Source of the DNA: Litorivicinus lipolyticus
Lineage (GTDB): Bacteria; Pseudomonadota; Gammaproteobacteria; Pseudomonadales; Litorivicinaceae
Length of the DNA stretch: 64,000 bases
NCBI RefSeq assembly: GCF_009650135.1
Contig: NZ_CP045871.1
Location: 1,736,001-1,800,000, forward strand
Reading direction: 5' to 3'
In this document: positions 43,297-53,066 of the stretch, in pieces
How the letters are laid out: each line of letters starts with the position of its first letter
Numbering within the stretch: the stretch's first letter is position 1
The notes under the pieces: generated by a model
What the model saw: only the letters and a program-made list of their open reading frames with translations
Databases searched by the model: none
What the model was told of the DNA's origin: nothing
Program-made: the position numbers and the translations under genes

Positions 43297-43370
43297 TGGT
43301 CTCCCTCCGCCAGCACAATCTGGTTCAGGTTCAATGGGTATTATCTCAGCACCGTGGTGCACCCCAGACG
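43297..43370 (-). promoter_or_regulatory. TPP riboswitch (THI element)
   Basis: On the minus strand the conserved THI-box blocks appear in order: GGGGTGC, GCTGAGA, ACCC, TTGAACCTGAACCAG and GCTGGCGGAGGGA. It ends about 60 bases before thiB. The remaining leader (43237-43296) contains GGACTCGGTCCGT-like complementary segments that could form the expression platform. Binding of thiamine pyrophosphate should shut down thiBPQ. Confidence 0.93.
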
Positions 43371-43394
43371 GGCACGATGGTATCGTCCTGACCC

Positions 43395-44009
43395 ATGCAG
43401 TCAATGACTTTCGATCGACCGGTTCTTTTACTCGGCAACGCGCCCATTAACGCCGCCCTGGCGCGCTGGGTTGGCGATTGGTCCGGCCCCATTGTGTGCG
43501 CCGACGGCGGCGTGCGTCACCTGCCGCCGGGCCGGCACATCATCGTCGTCGGTGACATGGACTCTTACCAAGGGCCGGCGAGCACACGACTCCACGACCC
43601 CGACCAAGACAGTACCGACTTTGATAAGTGCTTAGCCTGCGTGCGGGCGCCGGAACTGATCGGCGTTGGCTTTTTGGGCGGGCGCTGGGATCACAGTTTG
43701 GCGGCGTTATCGTCGCTGGCCCAGGCACGGGATCCGATTCGATTGATCGACCATGAAAATTCGATTGTGCTGGTTGACGGCGACTATCAGGGCCGCCACC
43801 GGATCGGCGACACCCTCGGCGTAATCCCGATGCAGCGCTGTCAGTTCAGCGCCAGCCACGGCCTTGCGTATCCGCTGGACGGCGTGGTTTTGGAGTTGGG
43901 GGTGTGGGTCGGATCCAGTAACCGCATTACCGACGCCCACGTCAGCATCCGCGGCCAAGGCCGTTACTGGCTCAGTTATGCGTCGCCGCTAAAGCCCGAT
44001 TCCGAGTAG
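43395..44009 (+). CDS. Thiamine pyrophosphokinase, 204 aa
   Basis: The enzyme makes thiamine pyrophosphate directly from thiamine and ATP, so imported thiamine can be used at once. The motifs of the TPK family are present: IVCADGGVRHLPPG (about residues 32-45), VVGDMDSYQ (51-59), DPDQDSTDFDKCL (68-80) and GFLGGRWDHSLAALSSL (92-108). It is divergent from the riboswitch and thiBPQ, giving a compact salvage unit. Two starts (43395, 43404) are possible. The 3' end overlaps the convergent Nudix gene by 34 bases. Confidence 0.88.
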   Translation: MQSMTFDRPVLLLGNAPINAALARWVGDWSGPIVCADGGVRHLPPGRHIIVVGDMDSYQGPASTRLHDPDQDSTDFDKCLACVRAPELIGVGFLGGRWDHSLAALSSLAQARDPIRLIDHENSIVLVDGDYQGRHRIGDTLGVIPMQRCQFSASHGLAYPLDGVVLELGVWVGSSNRITDAHVSIRGQGRYWLSYASPLKPDSE

Positions 44010-44419
44010 ATAACACCCTCGGCGGCCGCGCCCATCGCCGGCGCGATGTAGGGCATCCAGTCGGCAAAGGTCGCCAGGTCAACCCAGGCAATTTGATCGC
44101 ACTTGTGCGGCTCCGCGTTGATGGGTTGGCCAGTGAAGTCGGCCCGATAAAACAGGTCAATCACGCGGCGCTGATCGGTTTTGCGGTGCAGGGTATGGAC
44201 CAGCGTTAGGCTGGACGGATCAATGTCGACGCCGACTTCTTCGGCGCATTCACGAACCGCACAAACCGAGGCCGATTCACCCTCGTCGACGCCACCGGCC
44301 GGCGGGCACCAGTACCCGTCCATGTAACCGGTGTTGGCGCGTTTGAGCGCCAACACTTGACCATCACGTTGCAAAAACACATAGACCGCTACAAACACGC
44401 GATCGCGCGGTGCGCTCAT
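43976..44419 (-). CDS. Nudix hydrolase, 147 aa
   Basis: The Nudix box is GGVDEGESASVCAVRECAEEVGV (about residues 42-64), with the REXXEE core written R-E-C-A-E-E. The N-terminal strand RVFVAVYVFLQRDGQVLALKR and GYWCPPAGG are typical. The substrate is unknown; nucleotide diphosphates are usual. The start ATG follows directly the T-run of the recA terminator, with no Shine-Dalgarno sequence visible, so initiation is unusual. It overlaps the pyrophosphokinase gene at the 3' end; a thiamine-related role is possible from the neighbourhood only. Confidence 0.87.
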   Translation of the reverse strand: MSAPRDRVFVAVYVFLQRDGQVLALKRANTGYMDGYWCPPAGGVDEGESASVCAVRECAEEVGVDIDPSSLTLVHTLHRKTDQRRVIDLFYRADFTGQPINAEPHKCDQIAWVDLATFADWMPYIAPAMGAAAEGVIYSESGFSGDA

Positions 44420-44443
44420 AAAAAACGCGCCCGTGGGCGCGTT
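44419..44443 (-). terminator. Intrinsic terminator after recA
   Basis: On the minus strand AACGCGCC and GGCGCGTT pair (8 bp, 4-base loop) and are followed by T's running into the ATG of the Nudix gene. It lies 10 bases past the recA stop. Confidence 0.85.
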
Positions 44444-44452
44444 AAGTCTGAC

Positions 44453-45496
44453 CTAGACAGCACTTTCGTCTTCGGGAACCTCATCGGCCTGGTCGACCTC
44501 TGGCGTCGGGCCGCTCAGCAAACGACGGCGTAATTCACCTTCGATTTCCTGGGCCATGCTCTGGTTTTCTTCCAAGAAACGGCAGGCGTTGGCTTTGCCT
44601 TGACCAATCCGGTCACCGTTGTAGCTGTACCAAGCGCCCGCCTTGTCGACCAGACCTTCCTTGACACCCCAGTCAATGACTTCGCCCATGCGGTAGATGC
44701 CCTTGCCGTAAATGATCTGGAACTCAGCCTGACGGAACGGCGGCGAAACCTTGTTCTTGACCACTTTGACGCGGGTTTCATTACCGACCACTTCGTCGCC
44801 ATCTTTGATCGCGCCAATGCGGCGGATGTCCAAACGCACCGAGGCGTAAAACTTCAAGGCGTTACCACCGGTGGTGGTTTCAGGGCTGCCGAACATGACA
44901 CCAATTTTCATTCGAATCTGGTTGATGAAAATCACCATGCAGTTCGAACGTTTAATGTTGCCGGTTATTTTACGCAGCGCTTGGCTCATTAAGCGGGCCT
45001 GCAAACCGACGTGGCTGTCGCCCATGTCGCCTTCAATTTCCGCACGCGGCGTCAACGCCGCCACCGAGTCGATGACCAACAGGTCAACACCACCGGAGCG
45101 CACCAGCATGTCAGCAATTTCCAGCGCCTGTTCACCGGTATCCGGCTGCGACACCAGCAGTTCTTTGACGTTAACACCCAGTTTTTGGGCGTATTCAGGG
45201 TCCAGCGCGTGCTCGGCGTCGATAAAGGCCGCGGTGCCGCCCGCTTTCTGGCATTCGGCGATCGCCTGCAATGTCAGTGTGGTTTTACCTGAGCTTTCAG
45301 GGCCGTAAATTTCAACGATACGACCGACCGGCAAACCGCCTATGCCCAGTGCAATATCCAGCCCCAAGGAACCGGTCGAAATGGCCGGAATCGATTCAAT
45401 GGGCGCATCGCCCATGCGCATAATGGCGCCTTTGCCAAACTGGCGTTCGATTTGTCCAAGGGCGGCGTCTAGGGCTTTGTTGCGGTTATCGCTCAT
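44453..45496 (-). CDS. recA: Recombinase A
   Basis: RecA forms filaments on single-stranded DNA, drives strand exchange and triggers LexA self-cleavage. The 347 residues include Walker [10 protein letters not shown] (about 66-74), [23 protein letters not shown] (Walker B and L1 region), [25 protein letters not shown] (L2 region, about 193-217) and an acidic C-terminus rich in Glu and Asp. ATG 45496 gives the family start; the frame extends 11 codons upstream without similarity. A LexA-like box lies 68 bases upstream and an intrinsic terminator follows. Confidence 0.98.
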   Translation of the reverse strand: MSDNRNKALDAALGQIERQFGKGAIMRMGDAPIESIPAISTGSLGLDIALGIGGLPVGRIVEIYGPESSGKTTLTLQAIAECQKAGGTAAFIDAEHALDPEYAQKLGVNVKELLVSQPDTGEQALEIADMLVRSGGVDLLVIDSVAALTPRAEIEGDMGDSHVGLQARLMSQALRKITGNIKRSNCMVIFINQIRMKIGVMFGSPETTTGGNALKFYASVRLDIRRIGAIKDGDEVVGNETRVKVVKNKVSPPFRQAEFQIIYGKGIYRMGEVIDWGVKEGLVDKAGAWYSYNGDRIGQGKANACRFLEENQSMAQEIEGELRRRLLSGPTPEVDQADEVPEDESAV

Positions 45497-45563
45497 CGTC
45501 TTTGCTCTACTGATTTGAGGGGTTACCACGCTAGCGGCTTTGGTGCGCCGTTTCGCGTGGTAT

Positions 45564-45579
45564 ATGTGTATTTATACAG
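45564..45579 (-). promoter_or_regulatory. LexA (SOS) box of recA
   Basis: On the minus strand CTGTATAAATACACAT fits the CTG-N10-CAG SOS pattern in its left half (TACTGTAT) and most of its right half; the last base is T instead of G. Its position, about 70 bases before recA, is as expected. Confidence 0.65.
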
Positions 45580-45602
45580 TAATATTTTGCCGACGCCAAG
45601 TG

Positions 45603-46274
45603 TCAGTCTTGGGCGTCGGAACGATCGCCCAGCAAGGTTCGGACAAAGGGCACGGTGACGACGCGCTGATCGCGCAGCGACGCCCGCTCGATCTGATTAA
45701 GCAAACCAACTAGCTGTTTAGTCGAGCGACCGTGGCGGCGCATCACATAGGCAATCACGTCCTCTCCCAGACGCAAATCCAACACCGCCGCACGCCGGCG
45801 CAGCAACCCAATCAGGTCGTCATCGGACAGCGGTCGCAGAGCGTACTGTGGCAACTGGCCCGCACGCGAACGTAAATCCGCAATCGCCCAGTCCAAACCG
45901 TCGACCGGCTCGGCGCTGAACACCCACAGCCGATGGCCCTGGTCCAGACAGCCATTCCACAGCGCAAACAACGCGTGCTCCCAGTTGGCATCCCCGACCA
46001 CGCTGTCGATATCGTCCAGCACGACCGCGGTAAATTGATCCAGCCCCTCCAATACATCCGGGGTCAGCTGATCGTCCGCCAGCGACAGGTAAAACCCGCC
46101 GCGCTCGGCCACCCCCGCATGCGCCAAGTGCGACTTACCCGAACCGACAGGACCGTGCACCCACAGGCTATCGCCGGCCGCCACCGCTGCCACCACGGCG
46201 CTGTTTGGGCCTGGCTCAAAGGCCTCGAATCGGGTCGCGGGATCCGGCCAGGCGTTGAGCGTTTGCTGCCTCAC
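45603..46274 (-). CDS. hda: DnaA regulatory inactivator Hda
   Basis: Hda works with the DNA-loaded sliding clamp to make DnaA hydrolyse its ATP, preventing re-initiation. The 223-residue AAA+ protein has Walker A GPVGSGKSHLAHA (about 41-53), Walker B VVLDDIDSV (about 84-92), sensor I (RLWVFSAEP) and C-terminal MRRHGRSTKQLVGLLNQIER. The N-terminal residues RQQTLNAWP hold a possible clamp-binding peptide (QxxxLxxW-like). GTG start, overlapping the DUF2066 gene by 4 bases. Confidence 0.93.
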   Translation of the reverse strand: MRQQTLNAWPDPATRFEAFEPGPNSAVVAAVAAGDSLWVHGPVGSGKSHLAHAGVAERGGFYLSLADDQLTPDVLEGLDQFTAVVLDDIDSVVGDANWEHALFALWNGCLDQGHRLWVFSAEPVDGLDWAIADLRSRAGQLPQYALRPLSDDDLIGLLRRRAAVLDLRLGEDVIAYVMRRHGRSTKQLVGLLNQIERASLRDQRVVTVPFVRTLLGDRSDAQD

Positions 46275-47218
46275 GGGCGCGCCACAACGGCCAAGTCGAC
46301 CGGGGTTTGATCCAAGGTGTTTATCGGCAAGCCGAGCCAGTCGGCCAATTGCTCGGGCCGCGCGCCTGTGATGACGCGAAAGCGTACGTATTGGGCGTCC
46401 GAATAAACCGGAAAGGCCTGTTCGACCGCGTCCAAACCGCGCAATCGGGCCATGAAGGGGGCAAAGTTGTTGGCCGTTAACCCAGCCACCGACAAACTAA
46501 GGTCGCCACTGCCGACTACCGCATAGTCGGCGACCAGCGTTGGCAGCCAGAACCCGTGGATGGCCAGGGCGACTTCGCCGGGTGAGGCAAAGGTTTGGTT
46601 CAAGCGGCGGCCATCGGCGCTGCGCAAGTTCAGCTGCCAACGCTCGCCGATACGCGCCAAGCGGCCGGCCACGTAGTCGTCACCGTAACGGCCATTGGCA
46701 ACCTCGACGCCGTCGAAAAACAGACCCCACAATTCCGCATCCGAGACCAGACTGCGGTCGTCCGCGTCCCAGGCCGGCAAGCTGATCGGCAATGCCATAC
46801 GCTCTGACTCGATCATCAGCGCCCGTTGAATGTCCAGGTCGGCACCGGCGGTCAATGGCTGGCGCCCGCGGCCCTCGTCCACCATCAGCCACAGCCAAGG
46901 GGTGGTGCGCGGGGTCGTCCACACCGGGCGACCAAGGCGCTGGACCGCTTGGCGAATCGATGGGTCGATACGGAATTCGGCGACCCCCGCAACCGGGTCA
47001 ACCAACCCCCACGACTGGACCCACTCGTCCGGCTCGTCGGCCAGCGCCGACAACTCGGCATCCAGCGTTGAACGACCCGTCAAACGCGCAAGCACGGTCA
47101 TCACCGCGGCCCCTTTGGCGCTGCGTTCGTCGCCGCTGTAGGCAAGGTCGGTCACTTGATACAGGCTGGCCCCGGCTGAACTGGACAGGACGATCAAACA
47201 AAATAAAAAAATTCGCAC
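46271..47218 (-). CDS. DUF2066 family exported protein, 315 aa
   Basis: A signal peptide (about 1-19) is followed by the DUF2066 region: ALARLTG-like VLARLTGRSTL (about 43-53), TTPWLWLMVDEG, MALPISLPAWD and GEVALAIHGFW. These proteins sit between purM and hda in many gammaproteobacteria and have no settled function. GTG start. Divergent from purM, with 85 bases to its start. Confidence 0.87.
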   Translation of the reverse strand: MRIFLFCLIVLSSSAGASLYQVTDLAYSGDERSAKGAAVMTVLARLTGRSTLDAELSALADEPDEWVQSWGLVDPVAGVAEFRIDPSIRQAVQRLGRPVWTTPRTTPWLWLMVDEGRGRQPLTAGADLDIQRALMIESERMALPISLPAWDADDRSLVSDAELWGLFFDGVEVANGRYGDDYVAGRLARIGERWQLNLRSADGRRLNQTFASPGEVALAIHGFWLPTLVADYAVVGSGDLSLSVAGLTANNFAPFMARLRGLDAVEQAFPVYSDAQYVRFRVITGARPEQLADWLGLPINTLDQTPVDLAVVARP

Positions 47219-47303
47219 GAAATTAACGATCCGTTAGTGATTTAACTGCATCTTATCGTTTGTCGAGGGTAATATGCGCGTTTTCAACGGGTTTGAGGTC
47301 AGG

Positions 47304-48329
47304 ATGAGCGACGCAAAAGGATTGGATTACCGCGCAGCGGGTGTGGATATTGATGCCGGTAATGAGCTGGTCAAGCGCGTTGGGCCTTTGGCGGCGGCGA
47401 CACGACGCCCCGAAATGCTGGGATCCATCGGCGGCTTTGGCGCACTGACTCGACTGCCTAAAGGCTATGACGAACCGGTATTGGTCAGCGGCACTGACGG
47501 TGTCGGCACTAAGTTACGTTTGGCGCTGGACAGCAATCAACTCGACGGCATCGGCATCGACCTGGTCGCGATGTGCGTCAACGATATTTTAACGCTGGGC
47601 GCGGAACCGCTGATCTTTTTGGATTATTACGCGACCGGTCACTTGGATGTAGACCAAGCAACTCGCGTCATCGCAGGCATCGCCGAAGGCTGCAAACAGT
47701 CCGGGGCGACCTTGGCGGGCGGCGAAACGGCGGAAATGCCTGGCCTATACCACAACGACGACTTTGACCTGGCTGGGTTTTGCGTAGGCGTGGTCGAAGA
47801 AAAACGCATCGTCAACGGCACCACCTGCGCGCCCGGCGACGCGATCATCGCACTGCCCTCCTCCGGCCCGCACTCCAACGGCTACTCGTTGGTGCGTAAA
47901 ATTCTTGAAGTCTCCGGCGCCGACACCCAGCAAGACCTGGACGGCAAGCCGCTGATTGACCATTTGATGGCGCCGACAACCATTTACGCCAAGCACATTT
48001 TGACCTTGATGAAAGACGTGTCGATCAAGGCCATGTCGCACATCACCGGCGGCGGGTTGATTGAAAACTTGCCGCGTGTGTTGCCCGACGGCATCGGTGC
48101 GCGGATCGACATGGACAGCTGGGAAACCCCGGCGGTATTTGACTGGCTGCAAAACGCAGGTGGCGTCGACAGCCACGAAATGAACCGGGTCTTTAACATG
48201 GGCGTCGGTATGGCGATCATTGTCGACGCGGCGGACGCGGCGGCGGCCTTGGCGGTACTCGGCGCGATGGATGCGGAACCTTGGTTGTTGGGCGAACTCA
48301 ACGACAGCGGTGAACTGACGCTGGCATGA
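47304..48329 (+). CDS. purM: Phosphoribosylformylglycinamidine cyclo-ligase
   Basis: PurM closes the imidazole ring (AIR synthase) in purine synthesis. The 341 residues show [33 protein letters not shown] (about 55-67), [23 protein letters not shown] and [14 protein letters not shown] 47304 follows GAGGTCAGG; the open frame begins 10 codons earlier without a site. It is coupled to purN by a 4-base overlap. Confidence 0.96.
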   Translation: MSDAKGLDYRAAGVDIDAGNELVKRVGPLAAATRRPEMLGSIGGFGALTRLPKGYDEPVLVSGTDGVGTKLRLALDSNQLDGIGIDLVAMCVNDILTLGAEPLIFLDYYATGHLDVDQATRVIAGIAEGCKQSGATLAGGETAEMPGLYHNDDFDLAGFCVGVVEEKRIVNGTTCAPGDAIIALPSSGPHSNGYSLVRKILEVSGADTQQDLDGKPLIDHLMAPTTIYAKHILTLMKDVSIKAMSHITGGGLIENLPRVLPDGIGARIDMDSWETPAVFDWLQNAGGVDSHEMNRVFNMGVGMAIIVDAADAAAALAVLGAMDAEPWLLGELNDSGELTLA

Positions 48330-48946
48330 GCATCGTGGTGCTAGCATCCGGCGGCGGGTCGAACTTTCAAGCCCTACTGGATGACCCCGTAATCGCGGCC
48401 AAGCTGTCGGCGCTGGTGTGCAATCGCCCCGGCGCGGGCTGCCTGCAACGTGCCGCCGACGCCGGTTTGGAATGTGCCCTGGTCAACCACCAGGACTACG
48501 ATGGGCGTGCGAATTTCGAACGCGCGCTGATGCAAGAAATCGATCGCTATCAGCCAACCCTATTGGTGTTGGCGGGTTTCATGCGCATTCTAGAGGCGCC
48601 CTTTGTCAATCACTACGCCGGGCGCATGCTCAACATTCACCCGTCGTTGCTGCCCAAATACAAGGGCCTGAATACCCATCAGCGTGCGATTGATGCCGGC
48701 GATTGTGCGGCCGGCGTCAGTGTCCACTTGGTCACCGCCGAATTGGACGGTGGCCCGGTCATCGGTCAACGCCAGGTGCCGATTGAACCGGACGACAGCG
48801 CCCAAGCGTTGGCGTCGCGAGTACTGGTCGCCGAACACCAGCTTTACCCCGCGGTGATTCGTGCGGTGCTGAGCGGGGACTTGGTATTCGCGGGCGGCGG
48901 ACCCACCTTTAAAGGCCAACCGATCGCACAACCACTGCCGTTCTAG
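48326..48946 (+). CDS. purN: Phosphoribosylglycinamide formyltransferase (PurN)
   Basis: PurN transfers a formyl group from 10-formyl-THF to GAR. The 206 residues contain [17 protein letters not shown] (about 2-18), [37 protein letters not shown] split over about 83-115 (catalytic N-I-H-P region), and [20 protein letters not shown] with the catalytic Asp. Typical purMN operon. Confidence 0.95.
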   Translation: MSIVVLASGGGSNFQALLDDPVIAAKLSALVCNRPGAGCLQRAADAGLECALVNHQDYDGRANFERALMQEIDRYQPTLLVLAGFMRILEAPFVNHYAGRMLNIHPSLLPKYKGLNTHQRAIDAGDCAAGVSVHLVTAELDGGPVIGQRQVPIEPDDSAQALASRVLVAEHQLYPAVIRAVLSGDLVFAGGGPTFKGQPIAQPLPF

Positions 48947-48987
48947 GGCGCTAGTGATTGTCAAATTGAGGTGCTAGGCTCATCCGC

Positions 48988-49677
48988 ATGAAACGATTTT
49001 TGACTGTGCTTTTAATCGCCATCAGCCCTGCGGCGCTTGCGCTGTCGCCCTTCAGTGCCCAATACAAAATGACCTGGGATACGGTGATCACCCTGAACGG
49101 TGAGGCAACCCAGATCCTGAGTCGGCAAAATGACACCTGGCGCATGCAGCAAAGCGCCAAGGCCAGCATCGGCTCGATCGAAGAAATCAGTGTCTTCCGC
49201 GCGGCCATAGATGGCACCCTGATCCCGCTTGAATTTATGCGAGACACCACCGTGTTTGGACGCACCAAGAGCTACCAATCACGTTTCAACTGGAACCAGA
49301 AAACCGCCAACTGGAATGATGACCAAGTCACCCTGGAAGACGGCGTTGTTGACCCGCTGACGCTGCAACTAACGTTGCGCCAAGCGCTCAATGATGGTGG
49401 CTCACTGGCGGTCAAGGTGCTGGACCGTGGCCGTATTCGTGAATACACCTTTGAGCACCTGGGCTTGGTCACCTTGGACACACCAGCCGGCGCCCTTGAC
49501 CTGATTCACCTGCGCTACCAAAAATCGAACGACCGCAGCACCGAGCTGTGGTTTGACCCTAACCGCGACCATTTAATGGTGCGCTTGCTGGCTCAAAACG
49601 ACCGTGGCTACCTCGAGCTGCTACTGACCGGTGCACAGTCAGGTCCGGATGTGACCCTGACCGCCACCTCCCAGTGA
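48988..49677 (+). CDS. DUF3108 family exported protein, 229 aa
   Basis: A signal peptide (about 1-19, ending ALA) precedes SPFSAQYKMTWDTV, the usual DUF3108 start. The rest is beta-rich: RQNDTWRMQQSAKAS, SRFNWNQKTANWNDD and LDLIHLRYQKSNDRSTELWF. Such proteins often follow purMN in gammaproteobacteria; the function is unknown, periplasmic location likely. It overlaps the next gene by 4 bases. Confidence 0.85.
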   Translation: MKRFLTVLLIAISPAALALSPFSAQYKMTWDTVITLNGEATQILSRQNDTWRMQQSAKASIGSIEEISVFRAAIDGTLIPLEFMRDTTVFGRTKSYQSRFNWNQKTANWNDDQVTLEDGVVDPLTLQLTLRQALNDGGSLAVKVLDRGRIREYTFEHLGLVTLDTPAGALDLIHLRYQKSNDRSTELWFDPNRDHLMVRLLAQNDRGYLELLLTGAQSGPDVTLTATSQ

Positions 49678-50795
49678 ACCTGCGCATTGAGTCACTCACC
49701 AGCATCGCCGACATCGACGCTGGGTGCTGGAACGATTGGCTTAACGGCTATCCGTTTTTACGCCACGAATTTCTTAGCGCCCTTGAATCCAGCGGCGCCA
49801 CCTGTCAAGCCACCGGCTGGGTGCCCATGCACCTGGTGGCGTGGGACGATCAGCGCCCGATCGCCGCCCTGCCGCTATTTGCCAAACACCATTCGCGCGG
49901 CGAGTACGTGTTCGATTGGGGCTGGGCGGATGCCTTTGAGCGCGCCGGCGGTGACTACTACCCTAAGCTACTGTCGGCGGCCCCGTTCACACCGGCGACC
50001 GGCCCTCGGCTGTTGGGTGATCCGCGTGCACACCCGGCCCTGTTGGCGCACATCGACCAGCTGATCGACCAGGGATTTTCGAGCTGGCACTGTCTGTTCC
50101 CGGCGCACCAGATTGAAGGTGACGACACCTTGCGCCGCATCGGTGTTCAATACCATTGGCACAATCAGGGCTATGCTGATTTCGCTGAGTTTTTGGCGCC
50201 GATGACCAGCAAGCGCCGCAAAGCCATCCGCCGCGAGCGCCGGATTGTCGCCGACCAGGGCATCACCCTGGAACGCATTGCCGGTGAATGCGCCGCCGAC
50301 GCCGACATCGAAGCCTTTTACCGGTTTTATCAAAATACCTATGCGGTGCGCGGACAGCGCGGCTACTTAAACGCCGATGCATTCAAACAAATGTTCCACG
50401 GCATGGGTGACCAGCTGTGCCTGGTGATGGCACGCATGGATCAGCAAGCGGTTGGCGCTGCGCTGTTGTTCCACGACGCGACGACCCTGTACGGGCGCTA
50501 CTGGGGCGGGCACCAACTAGACTGCCTGCACTTTGAGGCCTGTTATTATCAGGGCATCGAGTTTGCCATCGAGCGTGGCCTGGAGCGCTTTGACCCCGGC
50601 GCCCAGGGCGAGCACAAAATCCCGCGTGGGTTCGCGCCGACCCAGACCCAAAGCTTCCACCGCATCGGACACCCGGGCTTTCGGGCCGCGGTCGCCGAGT
50701 TCTTGGGCCGCGAACAAGGCGCGGTTGAGCGCTGGCAATCCGACGCCGCCGCCGCACTGCCATTTAAAATCGCAACCGAAGACGCCGCCACTTAG
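49674..50795 (+). CDS. GNAT-fold protein of the COG3146 family, 373 aa
   Basis: The protein belongs to the FemAB/GNAT-like COG3146 group, sometimes called peptidogalycan biosynthesis proteins. FLRHEFLSALESSGA (about 24-38), FDWGWADAFERAGGDYYPKL, SSWHCLFP and KRRKAIRRERR are conserved; YGRYWGGHQLDCLHFEACYYQGIEFAIERGL spans about 264-294 and ends in GAQGEHKIPRGF. The acyl substrate is unknown. GTG start overlapping the DUF3108 stop. Confidence 0.87.
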   Translation: MNLRIESLTSIADIDAGCWNDWLNGYPFLRHEFLSALESSGATCQATGWVPMHLVAWDDQRPIAALPLFAKHHSRGEYVFDWGWADAFERAGGDYYPKLLSAAPFTPATGPRLLGDPRAHPALLAHIDQLIDQGFSSWHCLFPAHQIEGDDTLRRIGVQYHWHNQGYADFAEFLAPMTSKRRKAIRRERRIVADQGITLERIAGECAADADIEAFYRFYQNTYAVRGQRGYLNADAFKQMFHGMGDQLCLVMARMDQQAVGAALLFHDATTLYGRYWGGHQLDCLHFEACYYQGIEFAIERGLERFDPGAQGEHKIPRGFAPTQTQSFHRIGHPGFRAAVAEFLGREQGAVERWQSDAAAALPFKIATEDAAT

Positions 50796-50837
50796 GCAAA
50801 TCCGCTATACTACGCGCCTTGCAAATCGAGGTCCCCA

Positions 50838-52538
50838 ATGCGCGCATCCAAACAACTGATCCCCACCCTAAAAGAAACACCCCAAGACGCCGCCATCGTG
50901 TCTCATCAGTTGATGCTGCGCGCCGGCTTAATTCGCCAACTCGCATCCGGCCTTTACACCTGGCTACCGATGGGTCTCAAAGTCCTGAAAAAAGTTGAAA
51001 ACGTGGTCCGCGAAGAAATGGACCGCGCCGGCGCCCTTGAAACCTTGATGCCCAGCGCGCAACCGGCCGAACTGTGGCAGGAATCCGGCCGCTGGGAACA
51101 GTTCGGCCCGGAATTGCTACGCTTCCAAGACCGCCATGCACGCGACTTTTGCTTGGGTCCGACCCACGAAGAAGTCATCACCGACATCGCGCGCAACGAA
51201 ATCAAAAGCTACAAACAGTTGCCGATGAATCTGTATCAAATTCAACAGAAATTCCGCGACGAACGACGCCCACGTTTCGGCATCATGCGCTCGCGCGAAT
51301 TCTTGATGAAAGACGCCTACAGCTTCAACCGTGACGCCGACTGTCTGGCCGACAGCTACCAAGTGATGTACGACGCCTACGTGCGTGTGTTTGATCGTTT
51401 AGGCCTGCGTTACCGCGCGGTCGACGCCGACTCCGGCTCGATCGGTGGCAGCCGCAGCCAAGAGTTCCACGTGCTCGCGGACTCGGGCGAAGACGCGATC
51501 GCTGTATCGACCGTGTCACAGTACGCCGCCAACATCGAAGCCGCCGAAGCACTTCCTCGCGAAAGTGAGCGCCCGGCACCGGGTGCGGCCATGACCCGCA
51601 AACCCACCCCCAACACCAAGACCATTGACGCCTTGGTTCAGGGCTTTGATGTAGCGATCGAAAAGACGCTTAAGACGTTGATTGTTGAAGGCGCCGAAGA
51701 CGGCACCCTGGTCGCCCTAGTGGTACGCGGCGATCACAGCCTGAACGAAGTCAAAGCCGAAAAATTACCCGAAGTCGCAAGCCCGCTGCGCATGGCCGAT
51801 GATGCCCAAGTACGCAGCGTCATCGGCGCCGGTTTTGGCTCGCTGGGCCCGGTCAACATGCCGCTGCTGACCCTGGTTGACCGTAGCGCCGCACTAGTCA
51901 GTGATTTCTGTGCCGGTGCCAACGTCGAGGGCGAGCACTACTTTGACATCAACTGGGGCCGCGACCTGCCCGAGCCAGAGGTTCGTGACCTGCGCGAAGT
52001 GGTCGCCGGCGACCCCTCGCCTGACGGACAGGGCACCTTAGAAATTACCCGCGGCATCGAGGTGGGCCACATTTTCCAGCTTGGCACCAAGTACAGCGAA
52101 GCCATGAACTGCAACATGCTCGATCAAAACGGCAAGGCCAAACCCATGCACATGGGCTGCTATGGCATTGGCGTATCACGCGTGGTGGCCGCGGCGATCG
52201 AGCAAAACCACGACGCCCGTGGCATTTTGTGGCCGGCAGCGATCGCGCCTTACCAGGTCTGTATCGTGCCGATCGGTGGCAAAAAGGACCCCGCGGTCAA
52301 TGACACCGCCGAGGCACTGTATCAAAGCCTAAAAGATCAGGGCGTCGAGGTGTTACTGGACGATCGTGACATGGGGCCCGGACCGCGCTTTGCCGACATG
52401 GATTTACTCGGAATCCCACACCGTGTGGTGATCAGTTCGAAAGGCCTGGCCGCCGGTCAACTAGAATACAAACACCGTTCGAACCCCGACAGCGAGATGC
52501 TAGATGAGGCGAGCATTATGGATCGTCTGGGCGCTTAG
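50838..52538 (+). CDS. proS: Prolyl-tRNA synthetase, bacterial type
   Basis: ProRS charges tRNA-Pro. The 566 residues have class II motifs ([20 protein letters not shown], about 109-128; [20 protein letters not shown], about 136-155), the INS editing domain between motifs 2 and 3 (about 225-400), and the C-terminal anticodon-binding domain ([13 protein letters not shown]). [20 protein letters not shown] is motif 3. A short promoter region (TATACT at 50807) precedes it. The 3' end overlaps the transglycosylase gene by 35 bases. Confidence 0.97.
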   Translation: MRASKQLIPTLKETPQDAAIVSHQLMLRAGLIRQLASGLYTWLPMGLKVLKKVENVVREEMDRAGALETLMPSAQPAELWQESGRWEQFGPELLRFQDRHARDFCLGPTHEEVITDIARNEIKSYKQLPMNLYQIQQKFRDERRPRFGIMRSREFLMKDAYSFNRDADCLADSYQVMYDAYVRVFDRLGLRYRAVDADSGSIGGSRSQEFHVLADSGEDAIAVSTVSQYAANIEAAEALPRESERPAPGAAMTRKPTPNTKTIDALVQGFDVAIEKTLKTLIVEGAEDGTLVALVVRGDHSLNEVKAEKLPEVASPLRMADDAQVRSVIGAGFGSLGPVNMPLLTLVDRSAALVSDFCAGANVEGEHYFDINWGRDLPEPEVRDLREVVAGDPSPDGQGTLEITRGIEVGHIFQLGTKYSEAMNCNMLDQNGKAKPMHMGCYGIGVSRVVAAAIEQNHDARGILWPAAIAPYQVCIVPIGGKKDPAVNDTAEALYQSLKDQGVEVLLDDRDMGPGPRFADMDLLGIPHRVVISSKGLAAGQLEYKHRSNPDSEMLDEASIMDRLGA

Positions 52539-53064
52539 CCTACTTAACGCCGGCGCCGCCGAACCCGGCGTCGACCAAGAGTTGCTGGGTAAATTGCGCA
52601 GCGCCGTTGAATCGGCCCAGTCCTTTGACGACGACTATGACGCAACCGTGTGGCTGACCCTGATGGGCCAGCGCATGGCGCGCTACAATCCGGACCCCGA
52701 CGAGCGCTTGGCGATTTTAATCGCGGTCCACCGCGAGGCCCGGCGGGTCGATATTCCGCCGGAAATGGTGCTCAGCGTGATGCACGTCGAAAGCCGCTTT
52801 AAGCGCTTTGCCATTTCCCGCGTCGGCGCCCAAGGGCTGATGCAAATCATGCCGTTTTGGAAAAACGAAATTAACCACAGTGACGCCAACCTGTTTGATG
52901 TTGACACTAACATTCGCTTTGGTTGCACCATTTTGAAACACTACCTGGACCGCGAACGCGGCAACTGGGCTCGCGCCTTGGCTCGCTACAACGGCAGCCT
53001 TGGCAAAACCTGGTACCCCGAAAAAGTCATGAGCGCATGGGACCGCGTCTGGTTCCCTGGATAA
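52504..53064 (+). CDS. Lytic transglycosylase (SLT domain), 186 aa
   Basis: A signal peptide (about 1-19) leads to an SLT domain that cleaves the MurNAc-GlcNAc bond of peptidoglycan. The catalytic Glu is in [20 protein letters not shown] (about 93-112), and [12 protein letters not shown] (about 112-123) and the ALARYNGS motif (about 159-166) complete the family pattern. The first 35 bases lie within proS, an arrangement also seen in Pseudomonas. Periplasmic, possibly soluble. Confidence 0.9.
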   Translation: MRRALWIVWALSLLNAGAAEPGVDQELLGKLRSAVESAQSFDDDYDATVWLTLMGQRMARYNPDPDERLAILIAVHREARRVDIPPEMVLSVMHVESRFKRFAISRVGAQGLMQIMPFWKNEINHSDANLFDVDTNIRFGCTILKHYLDRERGNWARALARYNGSLGKTWYPEKVMSAWDRVWFPG

Positions 53065-53066
53065 CT

